Source: Pseudoalteromonas sp. R3
Lineage (GTDB): Bacteria; Pseudomonadota; Gammaproteobacteria; Enterobacterales; Alteromonadaceae
Direction of reading: 5' to 3'
NCBI RefSeq assembly: GCF_004014715.1
Contig: NZ_CP034835.1
Location: forward strand, 3,286,001 to 3,350,000
DNA length: 64,000 nt
The position numbers and the translations under genes are program-made. This document shows, piece by piece, positions 1 to 10,100 of this stretch. The notes beneath the pieces were generated by a model, which saw only the letters and a list, made by a program, of their open reading frames with translations, was not told the origin of the DNA and searched no databases. Position 1 is the stretch's first letter. Each line of letters starts with the position of its first letter.

Positions 1-7
1 TCACCTC

Positions 8-3000
8 CTAAAATGCCGCTTTGAGCAGATGGAAGGAACGCGTCAATACGTCTTCGAGTTCCAGAATCAAATTTGCCTGCTGGGGACTTTGCTGCACAAT
101 GGCCAGCTCCAACTGCGCAGCAAGCTCAGCACAGCGCACCAGCCCAAGATAACCAGCCTGTCCTTTTAATGTATGTGCCATTCTGGCTGCCTCTTCAATA
201 TCCTCTACTTGCAGCCTTTGCCTCAGCCGTGTACAAAACCCTTTCTGTGCATCAATAAACTTATCAGACATTTTATGATAAAACGCCTCGTTGCCATTAA
301 CATGTCTGAGCCCTTGCGCCACATCGAGCAATTCACTTTGTGCATTATCCTGCGTTGGTATTATCGTTGATAAGTGCATATCGGCAGACTCTGTGACCAC
401 AGGCACCTCATCACGAGTCGGCTTCTGTTTACGGCTAAGCCATTGATATATTTTTTGATAAGCCAACTCAACGTTTATTGGCTTGGCGATATGATCGTCC
501 ATACCACAGGCTTTGATTTCCTGCAGATCATGTTGCATAACATTTGCGGTCAGCGCGATGATCGGCACCTCTCGACAGACTGCGCTTTTTCTAATCTCCC
601 GGGTTGCGGTATAACCGTCCATGACCGGCATTTGGCAATCCATCAGGATCAGATCAACTGGAGTTTCCTGTAATAGCTCCAGCGCTTCTTCTCCATGTTC
701 GGCAGTAAGCACCTGCATACCCGCGTCAGTCAGTATCTCCTGTGCAATTTCCCGATTGATATCGTTGTCCTCAACCAGAAGTACCTGTGCTCCTCCTAGT
801 AGTTCTGGCAAGGCCCCCTGCTCAATCTGCGTACCAATTTGCGGTGGAGATTCAGTCGTGGCGGTTGCAATGGGAAAGTCGATTTCCACGAAAAAACGTG
901 TACCTTTCCCCACAGAGCTTTCACACCAAATCCTGCCATCCATCAGTTTCACCAGGTTTTTGCTGATTGCCAGACCCAGGCCGGTTCCACCGTACTGACG
1001 AGTTGTTGATGCATCCGCCTGAGTAAAAGGAGTAAACAAGGTTTGCAGCTGCTCCGGTGAAATGCCTATGCCGGAATCAGATACGGTGAACACAATTTTT
1101 GCACTGGACTCCGTCAGGGTCTTAATCGCCAACTGCAAAGATAGACTGCCATAATGAGGTGTGAATTTAACTGCGTTACTGAGTAAATTGAGCAATATCT
1201 GACTGAGCCTGAGTGAATCTCCCATCAGGACCTCGGGTAACGCGGGGTCCTGGTTTACCTCAAAATCCAGCTGTTTTTCATCAATACGCGCAGCAATCAG
1301 ACCACAAATATGCTCAATAAGTATTTGTGGACGAAACGGCACAGATTCCACACTCAATTTGCCCGCCTCAATTTTAGAAATATCCAAAATATCATTCAGG
1401 ATCACCAAAAGGTTATCCGCGGCATAACGTATTTTTTTCAGATAGTTATGCATTTTTGGTGGCGCATCCATTTTGAGCGCTAAATGGGTTAACCCGGTGA
1501 TTGCATGCATGGGAGTACGAATCTCATGAGACATATTGGCAAGAAACTGCGACTTAGCACGGGTCGCACTTTGTGCGGCCTCCATTGCTTTAAGGAGCTT
1601 TTTCTCTGCCTCTTTACGGTCTGTAATATCCCGAATGATGGCGGTGAAATAATTCACTTCCCCCACTTTAGTTTCTGCAACAGCCAAGTCGATGGGAAAA
1701 CACTGGCCATTTTTCTTGCGTGCGGTCACCTCACGTTTGTTATCGATGACTTTTTTAATGCCCGTATCAAAGTAGTTCTGCATATACTGATCATGGCTGC
1801 TTCGATTTGGTTCTGGCATCAGCATACGCAAATTGTTTCCTAACACTTCGTCTCGCGCGTAACCAAACATTTCCTCCGCAGCCGGGCTAAACTCTTGAAC
1901 TTCTCCTTGAATATTGATCACTATGATGGCATCGGCTGCCGTATCAATAATGGCGCGAGTCATGGCCTGATTTTCTATTAGCGAGCGCTCTTTGCGCATT
2001 TGCTCAGAAATATCCTGCACAATACCCACAAGCTTGTAGTGACCAGTATTACTGTCCAAAGAGCGCTCAGCCACCAGCCGAATAAAACGACAGCTCCCGT
2101 TATTATGCAACTCATAATTAAAATCATGATGCTGTTGCTGCTTATCAAAAATAGCCTGTAACGCCGTATCAGAGGCGACATCGGTATGACCAAACAGGGT
2201 ATTTACGGTTACCGGCTGCGCCGCAGAAGCACCTATGATGTCGTAAGCCTCCTGAGACAAGTGGACCAGACCACTTTGCAGTTCCAGCTCCCAACGCCCC
2301 AGACGCGCCATTTTTTGTGCCTGTTCATAATTCAGATTGGCACTTTGTAGCTCCGCTGTACGTAATCTAACGCGGGATTCGAGTTCTCGCTGATTGTTAT
2401 CCAGCAAAGATATGTGTTCACGAATGGCACTGGCTGCCCAGTTGAACGTCCTGCTCAGCGCTGCTATCTCTTTGAATCCGGACTCCACTTTCTGATGTGT
2501 ATAAGTGCCTTCAGCAAGCAAAGAGGCCTGCCTGGCAAGGTCACTCAGAGGCGCAATAACCCGCTTCCTGAGCAGTATCATTACCATCAGAATGAGTATC
2601 CCGCACCCTATCCACATCAGGGCCAGATTTAACCGGATATTGTGCCATAACGCCTGTTCACTCAGCGCAAGATTATAGCGCAGATAAATAGTGCCAAAGC
2701 GAGTAGAGCGCAACTCTGTACTGGAGGGCAAAGCAAAGCGCTGAAACGCCTCTATCTGTGTGTGGTCAGCAGTAAAGGACAACAGTGGCATACTGCTGCT
2801 TCGGGCGGCTTTAACTGCCTTATCAGAACCATGACTGGTAATATCCTGGAGGGGTTTACCAATTTCGGCAAACTGATTACTGAATCGTATGCGCCCGGTA
2901 TGATCCGCAACCACAATACTGATGACTTCCGGCACAGTGCCTATAACAGATAAATCATGGCGGATCTCTTCAGGCCTGTCGGAACTCAGGTTTACTTCTA

Positions 3001-3178
3001 CATGGCGCTTCAATGTCATCAGCAAATAATTAGCATGTGACTGATGGCTTGCATAAGAGGCATCCCGGCTGCCAGTATAAATCACCATAGTACTGAGGCT
3101 CAGTACAGCCAGACACAGTAACAAAACGCCCACAGGCACCCAAAATGCCAGGGACGTTGGCACTCCTGGCTGCCTCAT
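8..3178 (-). CDS. Hybrid sensor histidine kinase with HAMP, PAS, receiver and Hpt domains
   Basis: This 1056-residue inner-membrane kinase would sense a signal and pass phosphate His-Asp-His. Visible in order: TM1 (about 12-34), periplasmic domain (35-180), TM2 (182-204), HAMP (205-255), two PAS regions (about 285-395 and 405-520), HisKA with H-box FLANMSHEIRTP (His about 551), ATPase with DSGIGIS and GGTGLGLAIS, a receiver near 795-920 (VLLVEDND, LILMDCQMPVMDG), and a C-terminal Hpt domain with MAHTLKGQAG. It starts inside the stop of the upstream binding-protein gene (ATGA overlap), so the two are translationally coupled and the lipoprotein probably supplies the input. No output DNA-binding domain is present; the partner regulator may be the divergent gene at 4262. 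The signal is unknown. Confidence 0.93.
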   Translation of the reverse strand: MRQPGVPTSLAFWVPVGVLLLCLAVLSLSTMVIYTGSRDASYASHQSHANYLLMTLKRHVEVNLSSDRPEEIRHDLSVIGTVPEVISIVVADHTGRIRFSNQFAEIGKPLQDITSHGSDKAVKAARSSSMPLLSFTADHTQIEAFQRFALPSSTELRSTRFGTIYLRYNLALSEQALWHNIRLNLALMWIGCGILILMVMILLRKRVIAPLSDLARQASLLAEGTYTHQKVESGFKEIAALSRTFNWAASAIREHISLLDNNQRELESRVRLRTAELQSANLNYEQAQKMARLGRWELELQSGLVHLSQEAYDIIGASAAQPVTVNTLFGHTDVASDTALQAIFDKQQQHHDFNYELHNNGSCRFIRLVAERSLDSNTGHYKLVGIVQDISEQMRKERSLIENQAMTRAIIDTAADAIIVINIQGEVQEFSPAAEEMFGYARDEVLGNNLRMLMPEPNRSSHDQYMQNYFDTGIKKVIDNKREVTARKKNGQCFPIDLAVAETKVGEVNYFTAIIRDITDRKEAEKKLLKAMEAAQSATRAKSQFLANMSHEIRTPMHAITGLTHLALKMDAPPKMHNYLKKIRYAADNLLVILNDILDISKIEAGKLSVESVPFRPQILIEHICGLIAARIDEKQLDFEVNQDPALPEVLMGDSLRLSQILLNLLSNAVKFTPHYGSLSLQLAIKTLTESSAKIVFTVSDSGIGISPEQLQTLFTPFTQADASTTRQYGGTGLGLAISKNLVKLMDGRIWCESSVGKGTRFFVEIDFPIATATTESPPQIGTQIEQGALPELLGGAQVLLVEDNDINREIAQEILTDAGMQVLTAEHGEEALELLQETPVDLILMDCQMPVMDGYTATREIRKSAVCREVPIIALTANVMQHDLQEIKACGMDDHIAKPINVELAYQKIYQWLSRKQKPTRDEVPVVTESADMHLSTIIPTQDNAQSELLDVAQGLRHVNGNEAFYHKMSDKFIDAQKGFCTRLRQRLQVEDIEEAARMAHTLKGQAGYLGLVRCAELAAQLELAIVQQSPQQANLILELEDVLTRSFHLLKAAF

Positions 3179-4143
3179 TGCAGTATAAACCTCGTATCAA
3201 CCAGACCTTGCACATCAGCCACATCATCAATCATATTATGCTCTACCAGCACAGATAGCAGATGCTCTACGGTTGAGTGCAAAGGGGGCTCTGTTCCCTT
3301 ACCCACTAACAAAGAACGGTTGGTCGGGGCATCAGCCAGTGTAATACCATCGAGTGCGGTTAACAGCTCATGCGGTTGCAGGCCAAGCCGGGGAGACATT
3401 AGCTGAGCTGCGTTTTCAGGGTATTTTTCTATATATTCTAGTGTCGAAAACTGGGCCGAAACCAATGTCTGTAGCGCTTCATGATAATGGCTTAGGTGTG
3501 CGGTTCTGACCACCAGCACATCAACGATTTTGCCCGGGATCTGCGCACTATCAAAAATAATTTTATGATTCTGATTCACAAGCTGAGTCGTGACCGGTTC
3601 AAACGTCACTACCGCATCAACGGCACGTGACTGAAAAGCCCTAAAATGCTGATTTGCCGGCAGGTGGACGGCATCAATATCCGCCATGCTCAACTGTGCC
3701 GCATCCAGAGTTTCATGCAACATCAAAGCACCAACGGCAGTTTGTTCATAGGCTACCCGCTTACCTTTGAGTTGTGCCAACTCAGAGACGGATCCACGCA
3801 CAACCACGGCATCCGCTCCGTTTGATATGTCCATAACCAGGACGATTTTGAGTGAAATTCCCTCAGTTACCAACAACAGGGCTTCATCAAGTGTCAGTGC
3901 AGCTACTTCGATTCGGCCATGACGAAATGCATCCATGGTGTCGGTCGCAGACAGTAACTCAACCAGCTTGATATTCTCATTCAACAGACCGTTTTGCTTC
4001 GCCAAATAAAGTGTTTCGTAACCCGGCCAGAGGTTAAACCCGACTCTGAGCTGTGTGCGAGATGTATCAGAGCACCCGGCAATCAGCGTAAACGCCAGTG
4101 CAAGTAACCAAAGTTTCACGGCTTTCCCCATCCAATAGGTCAT
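3175..4143 (-). CDS. ABC-type substrate-binding lipoprotein (NMT1/SsuA-like)
   Basis: This is a periplasmic solute-binding protein of about 322 residues. The start at 4143 was chosen because it gives a lipoprotein signal peptide (hydrophobic stretch then LIAGC, the Cys being the lipidation site); an upstream GTG at 4233 would put 30 residues before the signal. The mature N-terminus has RVGFNLWPGYETLYLAKQ, typical of nitrate/sulfonate/thiamine-precursor binding folds. No permease or ATPase is nearby. Its stop overlaps the start of the hybrid kinase, so I infer a sensory role, presenting a ligand to the kinase periplasmic domain, more than transport. The ligand cannot be read from sequence. Confidence 0.85.
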   Translation of the reverse strand: MTYWMGKAVKLWLLALAFTLIAGCSDTSRTQLRVGFNLWPGYETLYLAKQNGLLNENIKLVELLSATDTMDAFRHGRIEVAALTLDEALLLVTEGISLKIVLVMDISNGADAVVVRGSVSELAQLKGKRVAYEQTAVGALMLHETLDAAQLSMADIDAVHLPANQHFRAFQSRAVDAVVTFEPVTTQLVNQNHKIIFDSAQIPGKIVDVLVVRTAHLSHYHEALQTLVSAQFSTLEYIEKYPENAAQLMSPRLGLQPHELLTALDGITLADAPTNRSLLVGKGTEPPLHSTVEHLLSVLVEHNMIDDVADVQGLVDTRFILQ

Positions 4144-4261
4144 TGGTAAAGTTTCTTTTTGTATTCTAGTCTTGAATTGAGAACTTGGGGGGCTGAAGGA
4201 AGAAAATTGCAGCGTATTGCACCTGTCAGCCACTACGATGTAAACGAAACTGGTGAGCTGA

Positions 4262-5356
4262 ATGGAGACAATCCTGATCGTTGATGATGACGACTTTGTA
4301 ATCGAATATCATACACATATGCTGTCATCACAGTACCGGGTAGAAGTTGCACAAGATGGCGAAGCGGCACTTAAACTGGTCGATTCATGCTTGCCTAGCC
4401 TCATTTTGATGGACATTCAGATGCCACATATGAATGGCTATGAAGCTGCATACAAAATAAGGCTTGCCGGCCATACTATGCCCATTCTGTTTTTTTCAGA
4501 CTTAAGCTCATTAGAAGAGCGCTTAAAGGCCTATGATGCCGGTGGCAACGATTTTATTGCCAAACCAGTTGATGAGCAGGAGCTGCTCACAAAAGTGTCT
4601 ATCTTGCTCAAAGCACGTAAAACGGGGTCAGTCCATGCCGAAGAAGTCGCTGTTAAGGCGCTGGGAGATCTGTCGTCACTAGGCGTTGTGATGGGGTTTT
4701 ATCGGGACAGTTTTCATTGTCACGATTTAACGTATCTTGCCCGGGCAGTTTTTAAACTCACCCGCAGATTTGGACTAAAGTGTTCGCTGATCATTCGCGA
4801 TCTGAGAACCAACCCTTGTTTTTTTGATGACGGGATAGCCAAGAATATTGATGCCGCTTTACTTGAGTCTTTACAAGGTGCAAATCGGATTATGACATTT
4901 GGCAAGCACAGAGCCGCATTTAACTGGCGCCATGCGTCTTTGCTGGTTAAAAATATGCCTGAAGATCCGGACAGAGCCGGCTCGATGCGAGACTATCTTG
5001 CCTACATGATGGACGGGCTGGAACAGTGCACAGGCAAAGTCCTGGCGGAACAAACTATGAAACAAACCATTCTGGACTTCAGGGCACAAAATACCGACAT
5101 TAAGAATGGGATAGCCACTTTAATTGACGATATGGAAATCCAATTAGAAGTTTTGTTCTCTACCCTCAGTGTCGACAACGACATTTCAGAAGCCTCAGAG
5201 GAGCTGTTGGTCAACATGATCCAAACAGCCAAAACCGCTGCTGAAGAAAAAATAAAATCCGGCTTAGTGATTGAGGAGCAATTAGCAGAAGTGCTGGATA
5301 TGTTGCAGGAGAGGCAGGAAAAAGCAAACCCAGATGATGATATAGAGTTATTTTAG
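4262..5356 (+). CDS. Response regulator with N-terminal receiver and unknown output
   Basis: The protein has 364 residues. The receiver at about 1-120 begins ETILIVDDDD and has the phosphoacceptor context LILMDIQMPHMNG (Asp about 51) and the conserved Lys in FIAKPVDE. Residues about 130-250 may form a GAF-like fold, and about 260-350 are helical and acidic, probably coiled coil. No HTH, GGDEF, EAL or HD signature is visible. It is divergent from the binding-protein/kinase pair, with a GGTGAG ribosome site just before the ATG, so a shared signalling pathway is likely. A protein-protein output is inferred. Confidence 0.85.
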   Translation: METILIVDDDDFVIEYHTHMLSSQYRVEVAQDGEAALKLVDSCLPSLILMDIQMPHMNGYEAAYKIRLAGHTMPILFFSDLSSLEERLKAYDAGGNDFIAKPVDEQELLTKVSILLKARKTGSVHAEEVAVKALGDLSSLGVVMGFYRDSFHCHDLTYLARAVFKLTRRFGLKCSLIIRDLRTNPCFFDDGIAKNIDAALLESLQGANRIMTFGKHRAAFNWRHASLLVKNMPEDPDRAGSMRDYLAYMMDGLEQCTGKVLAEQTMKQTILDFRAQNTDIKNGIATLIDDMEIQLEVLFSTLSVDNDISEASEELLVNMIQTAKTAAEEKIKSGLVIEEQLAEVLDMLQERQEKANPDDDIELF

Positions 5357-5463
5357 TTTAGCGACAGGTAGGGCATTACCCGACGTATTAGTCACGCCAG
5401 GTAATGGGAGGGGGCAGGAAATGAGAAAGGACGAAATCACGTCTGGCCGACATGAAGGCAGGG

Positions 5464-6474
5464 TTAATTGGGTTGCTCTGCTTTGATCTGGCACACATAC
5501 CCCTGTGACGTTAGCTGGTGGGTTACTTCTTTGATAAACCATTCACCTTCGAGGTACTCCACCGTTTCATCCACCGTGAGCAAAGCACCGGCGACAATGT
5601 CTGGGTCACCAGGCACACATAAATACACTTCTCCATGGGCACGTTTCAGGCGAGTCAGGTGGCTGTTTGCTGCGGCCTGAGCAGCCGCTTCATCCGGATA
5701 GAGATACGGTAAAGTCACCACAGGCGTCCCTGAACCAGCCTGGACCGCAATCCGCTGTGCCTGCTGCGTATCGTAGTAATAGCAAAGCACACCAGCCACT
5801 AAGCGATAGTGGCTGGTTGCCCTGGACCAGTGTATTAAGTGGTGCTTGCTGAGTGCGGCCGAAGTCACGGTTTGTCCTGACAAAGACTGCCCGTCACCCT
5901 TGGTAACAAACAACAATTTATCTGCCGCAATTTTCATCACCGCGTCGTAGCGTCGGGCAAGCCGTGTAAGCAACTGCATATCACTTTCACTTTGCTCCAG
6001 GTGCTCCAGGGTAATGCTCTGCAGTGCCTCGCTCACGCCACTTTGCAGCCCATACTCCGAGGCAATTTGAGCCACCAGGTCGCCAAGTGTGATTGGTTCG
6101 TCACTCCCCTGTTCAGGCCAGGAACGGTATCTTGGCGATTTAAAGTCGGCATCCCACATTATGCTGTTGCCATACAAAGTGAGCGCCCGGGCAGGTCCAG
6201 TGAGTTCGTATGCCCCGACATCAAACTTACCAACCGGAGTAAGTGCAGCATGGCTGTCTGGCGTGCCGTTTTTGTACCCCAGCGCAATTTCCAGTACATT
6301 GCCAGGCTCTGGGAGCTGAATTGGCAGCTCCTCCAGGTTATCGAAGCGCACCATACACACATCGCTGAGCAACCCAGTCCGCTGCGTTACACTCACTTCA
6401 ACGATCCGATCTTTCAGACTCTTGGTGACTTCATTACCATTCGCTTTAATAGAAAAATAGGGCTGTTGCTTCAT
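5464..6474 (-). CDS. D: Tail hub / late-control protein D family (P2 gpD-like)
   Basis: About 336 residues. This family is the gp27-like trimeric hub that joins the tail tube to the spike. Family-type features are the N-terminal beta domain (VTQRTGLLSDVCMVRFDN), the segment TLGDLVAQIASEYGL, and SESDMQLLTRLARRYDAV, typical of D/VgrG hub proteins. The ATG at 6474 was preferred to a TTG at 6486 because it lies just after the stop of X. It is the last gene of the 30 kb tail locus, in the same terminal position as D in P2 tail operons. The name 'late control' comes from P2, where D also titrates Ogr; no such role is visible here. Confidence 0.85.
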   Translation of the reverse strand: MKQQPYFSIKANGNEVTKSLKDRIVEVSVTQRTGLLSDVCMVRFDNLEELPIQLPEPGNVLEIALGYKNGTPDSHAALTPVGKFDVGAYELTGPARALTLYGNSIMWDADFKSPRYRSWPEQGSDEPITLGDLVAQIASEYGLQSGVSEALQSITLEHLEQSESDMQLLTRLARRYDAVMKIAADKLLFVTKGDGQSLSGQTVTSAALSKHHLIHWSRATSHYRLVAGVLCYYYDTQQAQRIAVQAGSGTPVVTLPYLYPDEAAAQAAANSHLTRLKRAHGEVYLCVPGDPDIVAGALLTVDETVEYLEGEWFIKEVTHQLTSQGYVCQIKAEQPN

Positions 6475-6476
6475 GG

Positions 6477-6689
6477 TTAATCCCAAATATTAATCACATG
6501 TTTGGTCTTCGGCTTAGGCAGCTCGGGAAGAAAAATTTCCACACCCGCCGGATAAATCGCGCCCAGCGCAGCCAGGCCCGCATTTGCCCCAAGTACTTTT
6601 TCAACCGTGCCGACGCTTTGCCCGTAATGGCGATAACAAATGAGATCAAGACAGTCCCCATCACGAGTCACATAATTTACACCTTTCAT
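6477..6689 (-). CDS. X: Tail protein X (LysM-like)
   Basis: This 70-residue protein belongs to the phage tail X family. It has the LysM-like pattern VTRDGDCLDLICYRHYGQ, then a Gly/Ala linker (ANAGLAALGAIYPAGVEIFLPEL). In P2-like tails X is a small baseplate-hub or tail component encoded beside D and U, which is its position here. It is closely spaced with U upstream and D downstream. Length is normal for the family. Confidence 0.85.
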   Translation of the reverse strand: MKGVNYVTRDGDCLDLICYRHYGQSVGTVEKVLGANAGLAALGAIYPAGVEIFLPELPKPKTKHVINIWD

Positions 6690-6698
6690 GACTTCTCC

Positions 6699-7154
6699 TT
6701 ATTCGGGCTCTTTAAGTGCCGCCTGATAACGACTCAGGCGCATGGAAAACTGAATCTCCCGGGGGATGCCATCATTAAAGAATAAAGTTCGGGTTTCACT
6801 GATGCTGTTGATCACCCATTTCCCCAAGACCCTGCCCACGCTGGGATTGGTCTTGCCACTTTCTTCTACATAACCCAGCGTCAAAGGCTGCCCTTTGGCC
6901 GCCTCTTCACGCATATAATCGAGCTGCTTTAGCCCGTTTTCGACGATTTGCGGGAAGATAGTGCCTTCCAGATCCAGTGTTTGTTCTCCCACCCCAATAA
7001 ACTGCATCAATGGGCTGTTTTTGTTTGTCGGGGCGTCAAGCGACTTCCAGCGATACTGGGTGTCGTATTTCAGCTTGTTAAATGCCGCTGTACTGACCGA
7101 GAACTTGTAGTCACCCAGCTGCATCATATGCCTGGCATGATTGGTATTGCTCAT
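6699..7154 (-). CDS. U: Tail protein U (P2 gpU-like)
   Basis: The protein has 151 residues. It has the family pattern MQLGDYKFSVSTAAFNKL, the WKS motif and LDLEGTIFPQ, followed by a short beta-rich C-terminus (RVLGKWVINSISETR). P2 gpU is a tail structural protein next to the tape measure and D genes, and the position agrees. An intact U is needed for an assembled tail, so its preservation argues that the locus is functional. Confidence 0.82.
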   Translation of the reverse strand: MSNTNHARHMMQLGDYKFSVSTAAFNKLKYDTQYRWKSLDAPTNKNSPLMQFIGVGEQTLDLEGTIFPQIVENGLKQLDYMREEAAKGQPLTLGYVEESGKTNPSVGRVLGKWVINSISETRTLFFNDGIPREIQFSMRLSRYQAALKEPE

Positions 7155-7181
7155 TATTCACCTGAAGAATGAAATGTGGGT

Positions 7182-10100
7182 TTAAGCCACCTGATTGAAA
7201 TAGCGCGCATTCAAATCGTGAACGGCCTGTTGTTGTTGCTGTTCAAGGATCTGCTTAACCTGAATAGCAATGTCCTGAGCTTGTTCGCCGCTGCGCGCAT
7301 TAACTGTGATATTGGCATTGACCGTTACCTGTGCGCCCTGATGCGCTGTGTCACCATTAACAGGCGCGGATCCTGCGTGTGTTAATGGTGAGCCCAGCGA
7401 GGTTGACAGCGCTTCTGGCGTGCTTGCAATGTTGGCCTTGTCGGCTGCCACACCTTCCGAGTCGGTCGATTTATCAGCACTAAACCAGCTACTAATTTGC
7501 GACCCCACCGCAGCATTGGTAATAAATCCAGCCAGTGGCGCAGCCATTTTCAACCAGGGGTTACGACTTTTTTCCATTAACCCAGAGACGGCCTTGGCTG
7601 AGAACATGCCCCCGAGCGTGCCGCCAATCACCCCAGCTTTTTGTGAGCCACTTAAAGACTCATCGTTGGCGGCCTGCCACACAGTGTGATAGTTCAACGC
7701 ATCACCGACAAAATTGCCTGCTTTAGCCACTTTATGTACGCGACTCTGATCATTCCCGGTTAATCCAGCAAACGCAGATGCGGTGCCTGCGGCCAGGTTA
7801 AACGGATTGATAAACTGGTTTTTGATAAAACCTTCGGCCAGGCCCAGCACAGTGTTATTAGCGCTGCTTTGTGAGGCCGTGTCGGGCGCACCAACTTCAT
7901 TGGATTGAACGAGAGTTGCCCCGACATTACCTCCGGTGTCTGATGTCGCCTGAGATTTAGCAGGTTCATCGTCAGCAAACCAGCCTCCGAGTTTTTCACC
8001 CAGCCAGCCGCCTACAGACTCCCCCCCCATCGCACCCAGGGCGCCTCCGACCAAACCGCCTATGGCAGTGCCTATCCCCGGGATCACTGAGCCTATTGCA
8101 GCACCTGCTGCTGCCCCTGCCCAGGCACCGCCTGCTCCACCGACCGCACTGCCAACCTGCTGAGTTTTCTGCTCAGCACTCAGGCTGTCATCCGACAAGG
8201 TGGTTGCAACATCAACGGCCCCCATCACCGCACTCAAAGGGGCTGCCAGTTTACCGAGCATTTTAGCCCCGGGCAGACGACTGAACAGCCCGCCTTTTTT
8301 ACCTGCAAACTGCCCCAGCTTGCCAGACTTGGCGTCATTTGCCGCAGCCTGCACTGCTATTGATTTCGATGTCGCATTGGGGAGCTGCCTGCCAGTATCG
8401 AGCGCACGAATTGTATTGCCCTGTGACGCTGGCTTGCGCTTGTTTTTTCTGCTGGTGTCCTCTTTTGACTCTGAATCAGCTCGGCCTTTCCCTTTATTTC
8501 GCCCTCGTTTAGAACCTGACTTACCCTTAGGTTTGCCCTTGTTTTTGCGTTTACCAGGCCGTTTTTTCTCTTCTTCAGGCTCGTCTTCTAAGTGCCCGTC
8601 AAGGTCATCAAAAACACTCGCCCCCTCAGCGCCCCCATCCGTTTCGCCAAATAAACCGGAACCACTCAAAAATTCAGATGCGGCGTCGCCCAGAGACGAC
8701 AAATCACCGCTCATCAGTCCTTTAAAATCCAGCTTGCTGAGCGCTCCTTCATGTTGCGCCAACAAAGATGCCGCGCCATCCATACCAAACGCATTGAGCA
8801 GATCCGGTGCAGCAGAAACCAGCGATGACAAATCGCCATCCAGTACGCCTTTTACATCGAGCTTTTGGAACACCCCAGCATGTTGTTGCAGCAACGAGGC
8901 CGCATCATCCATACCAAAAGCACTCAGCAACTGAGGGCCAGCTTCGCTCAGAGACGACAAATCGCCACTCAAAAGCCCGTCCACATCGAATTTCTGTAGC
9001 GCTGGTAAAGCCGACTCAAGTAGAGCGCCAGCATCTCCCAGGTCCAGTGCTTTGAGCAAGTCAGGAGCGGCGTTCATCAGGCTGGAGACATCCCCCTGCA
9101 CGATGCTTTTCAGATCAAGCTTGGCCAACCCGGGAATGGCGGTTTGCAACTTATCAGCGGCGTCGTCCAGATCAAACGCACGTAACACTTCAGGCGCTGC
9201 GTCCAGTAAACTGCTCAGGTCGCCTTCCATAATGGCCGGGGCATTAAGCTTGCTCAGCACCGGCATCGCCTTTTGCATTGCAGCCGATGCGCCGGGCATA
9301 TCCAGTGCATCAAATACCGCAGGTGCAACCTCTCCCAGCGAGGCTAAATCGCCGCTCATCACGCCCCGAATGTCCAGCTTTTGTACAATACCAGCGTGTT
9401 GTTGCAACAGGGCTGCCGCATCTTCCATGCCCAGGGCATTGAGCAGATCCGGGCCTGCTTCGGCCAGCGAGGTCAGATCGCCACTGAGTAACCCGTCAAC
9501 ATCAAATTTTTGTAACGCAGGAAGCGCGGCAGCCATAGCTGTGCCGGCATCACCCAACTCCAGCGCACTCAGCAATTGAGGCGCCACGTTCATCAAAGTG
9601 GACACATCGCCCTGCGCAATACCTTTGAGATCAAGCTGGATCAGGCTGGGTATTGCGGCCTGCAATTTATCTGCGGCCCCTTCCAACTCAAATGCGCGCA
9701 GAACCTCAGGCGCAGCGTCCAGTAAACTGCTGAGGTCGCCTTCAACGATCGCTGGTGCGTTAAGTTTACTCAGTACCGGCAGGGCTTTTTTCATCGCCTG
9801 TGATGCACCGGGCATGTTCAAAGCCCGAAATAGCTGCGGTGCCGCCTGAACCAGTGAATCCAGCTCTCCAGAGGCAATCGCAGGCATATCCAATTGTGCA
9901 AGTGCAGGTAAGGCTTGTGAAACACTGGCCGAGACGCCATCCAGCTGCAACGCACTGAGCATGAGCGGCAGCTCTGCTGCTAAAGCCTGTACATCACCAC
10001 GCAATGCACCAGACAAGTCTAACTGCGCCAGTGCCGGTAATTCTGAAGCCAATGCCTGCTGTAGCTGAGACAAGTCGACGGCGTCAATCAACGCGGGTAA

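Noticed and set aside
8200..9850. Long plus-strand frames opposite the tape measure gene
   Set aside because: They are Ser/Ala-rich mirror frames that arise from the repeat coding sequence on the minus strand.
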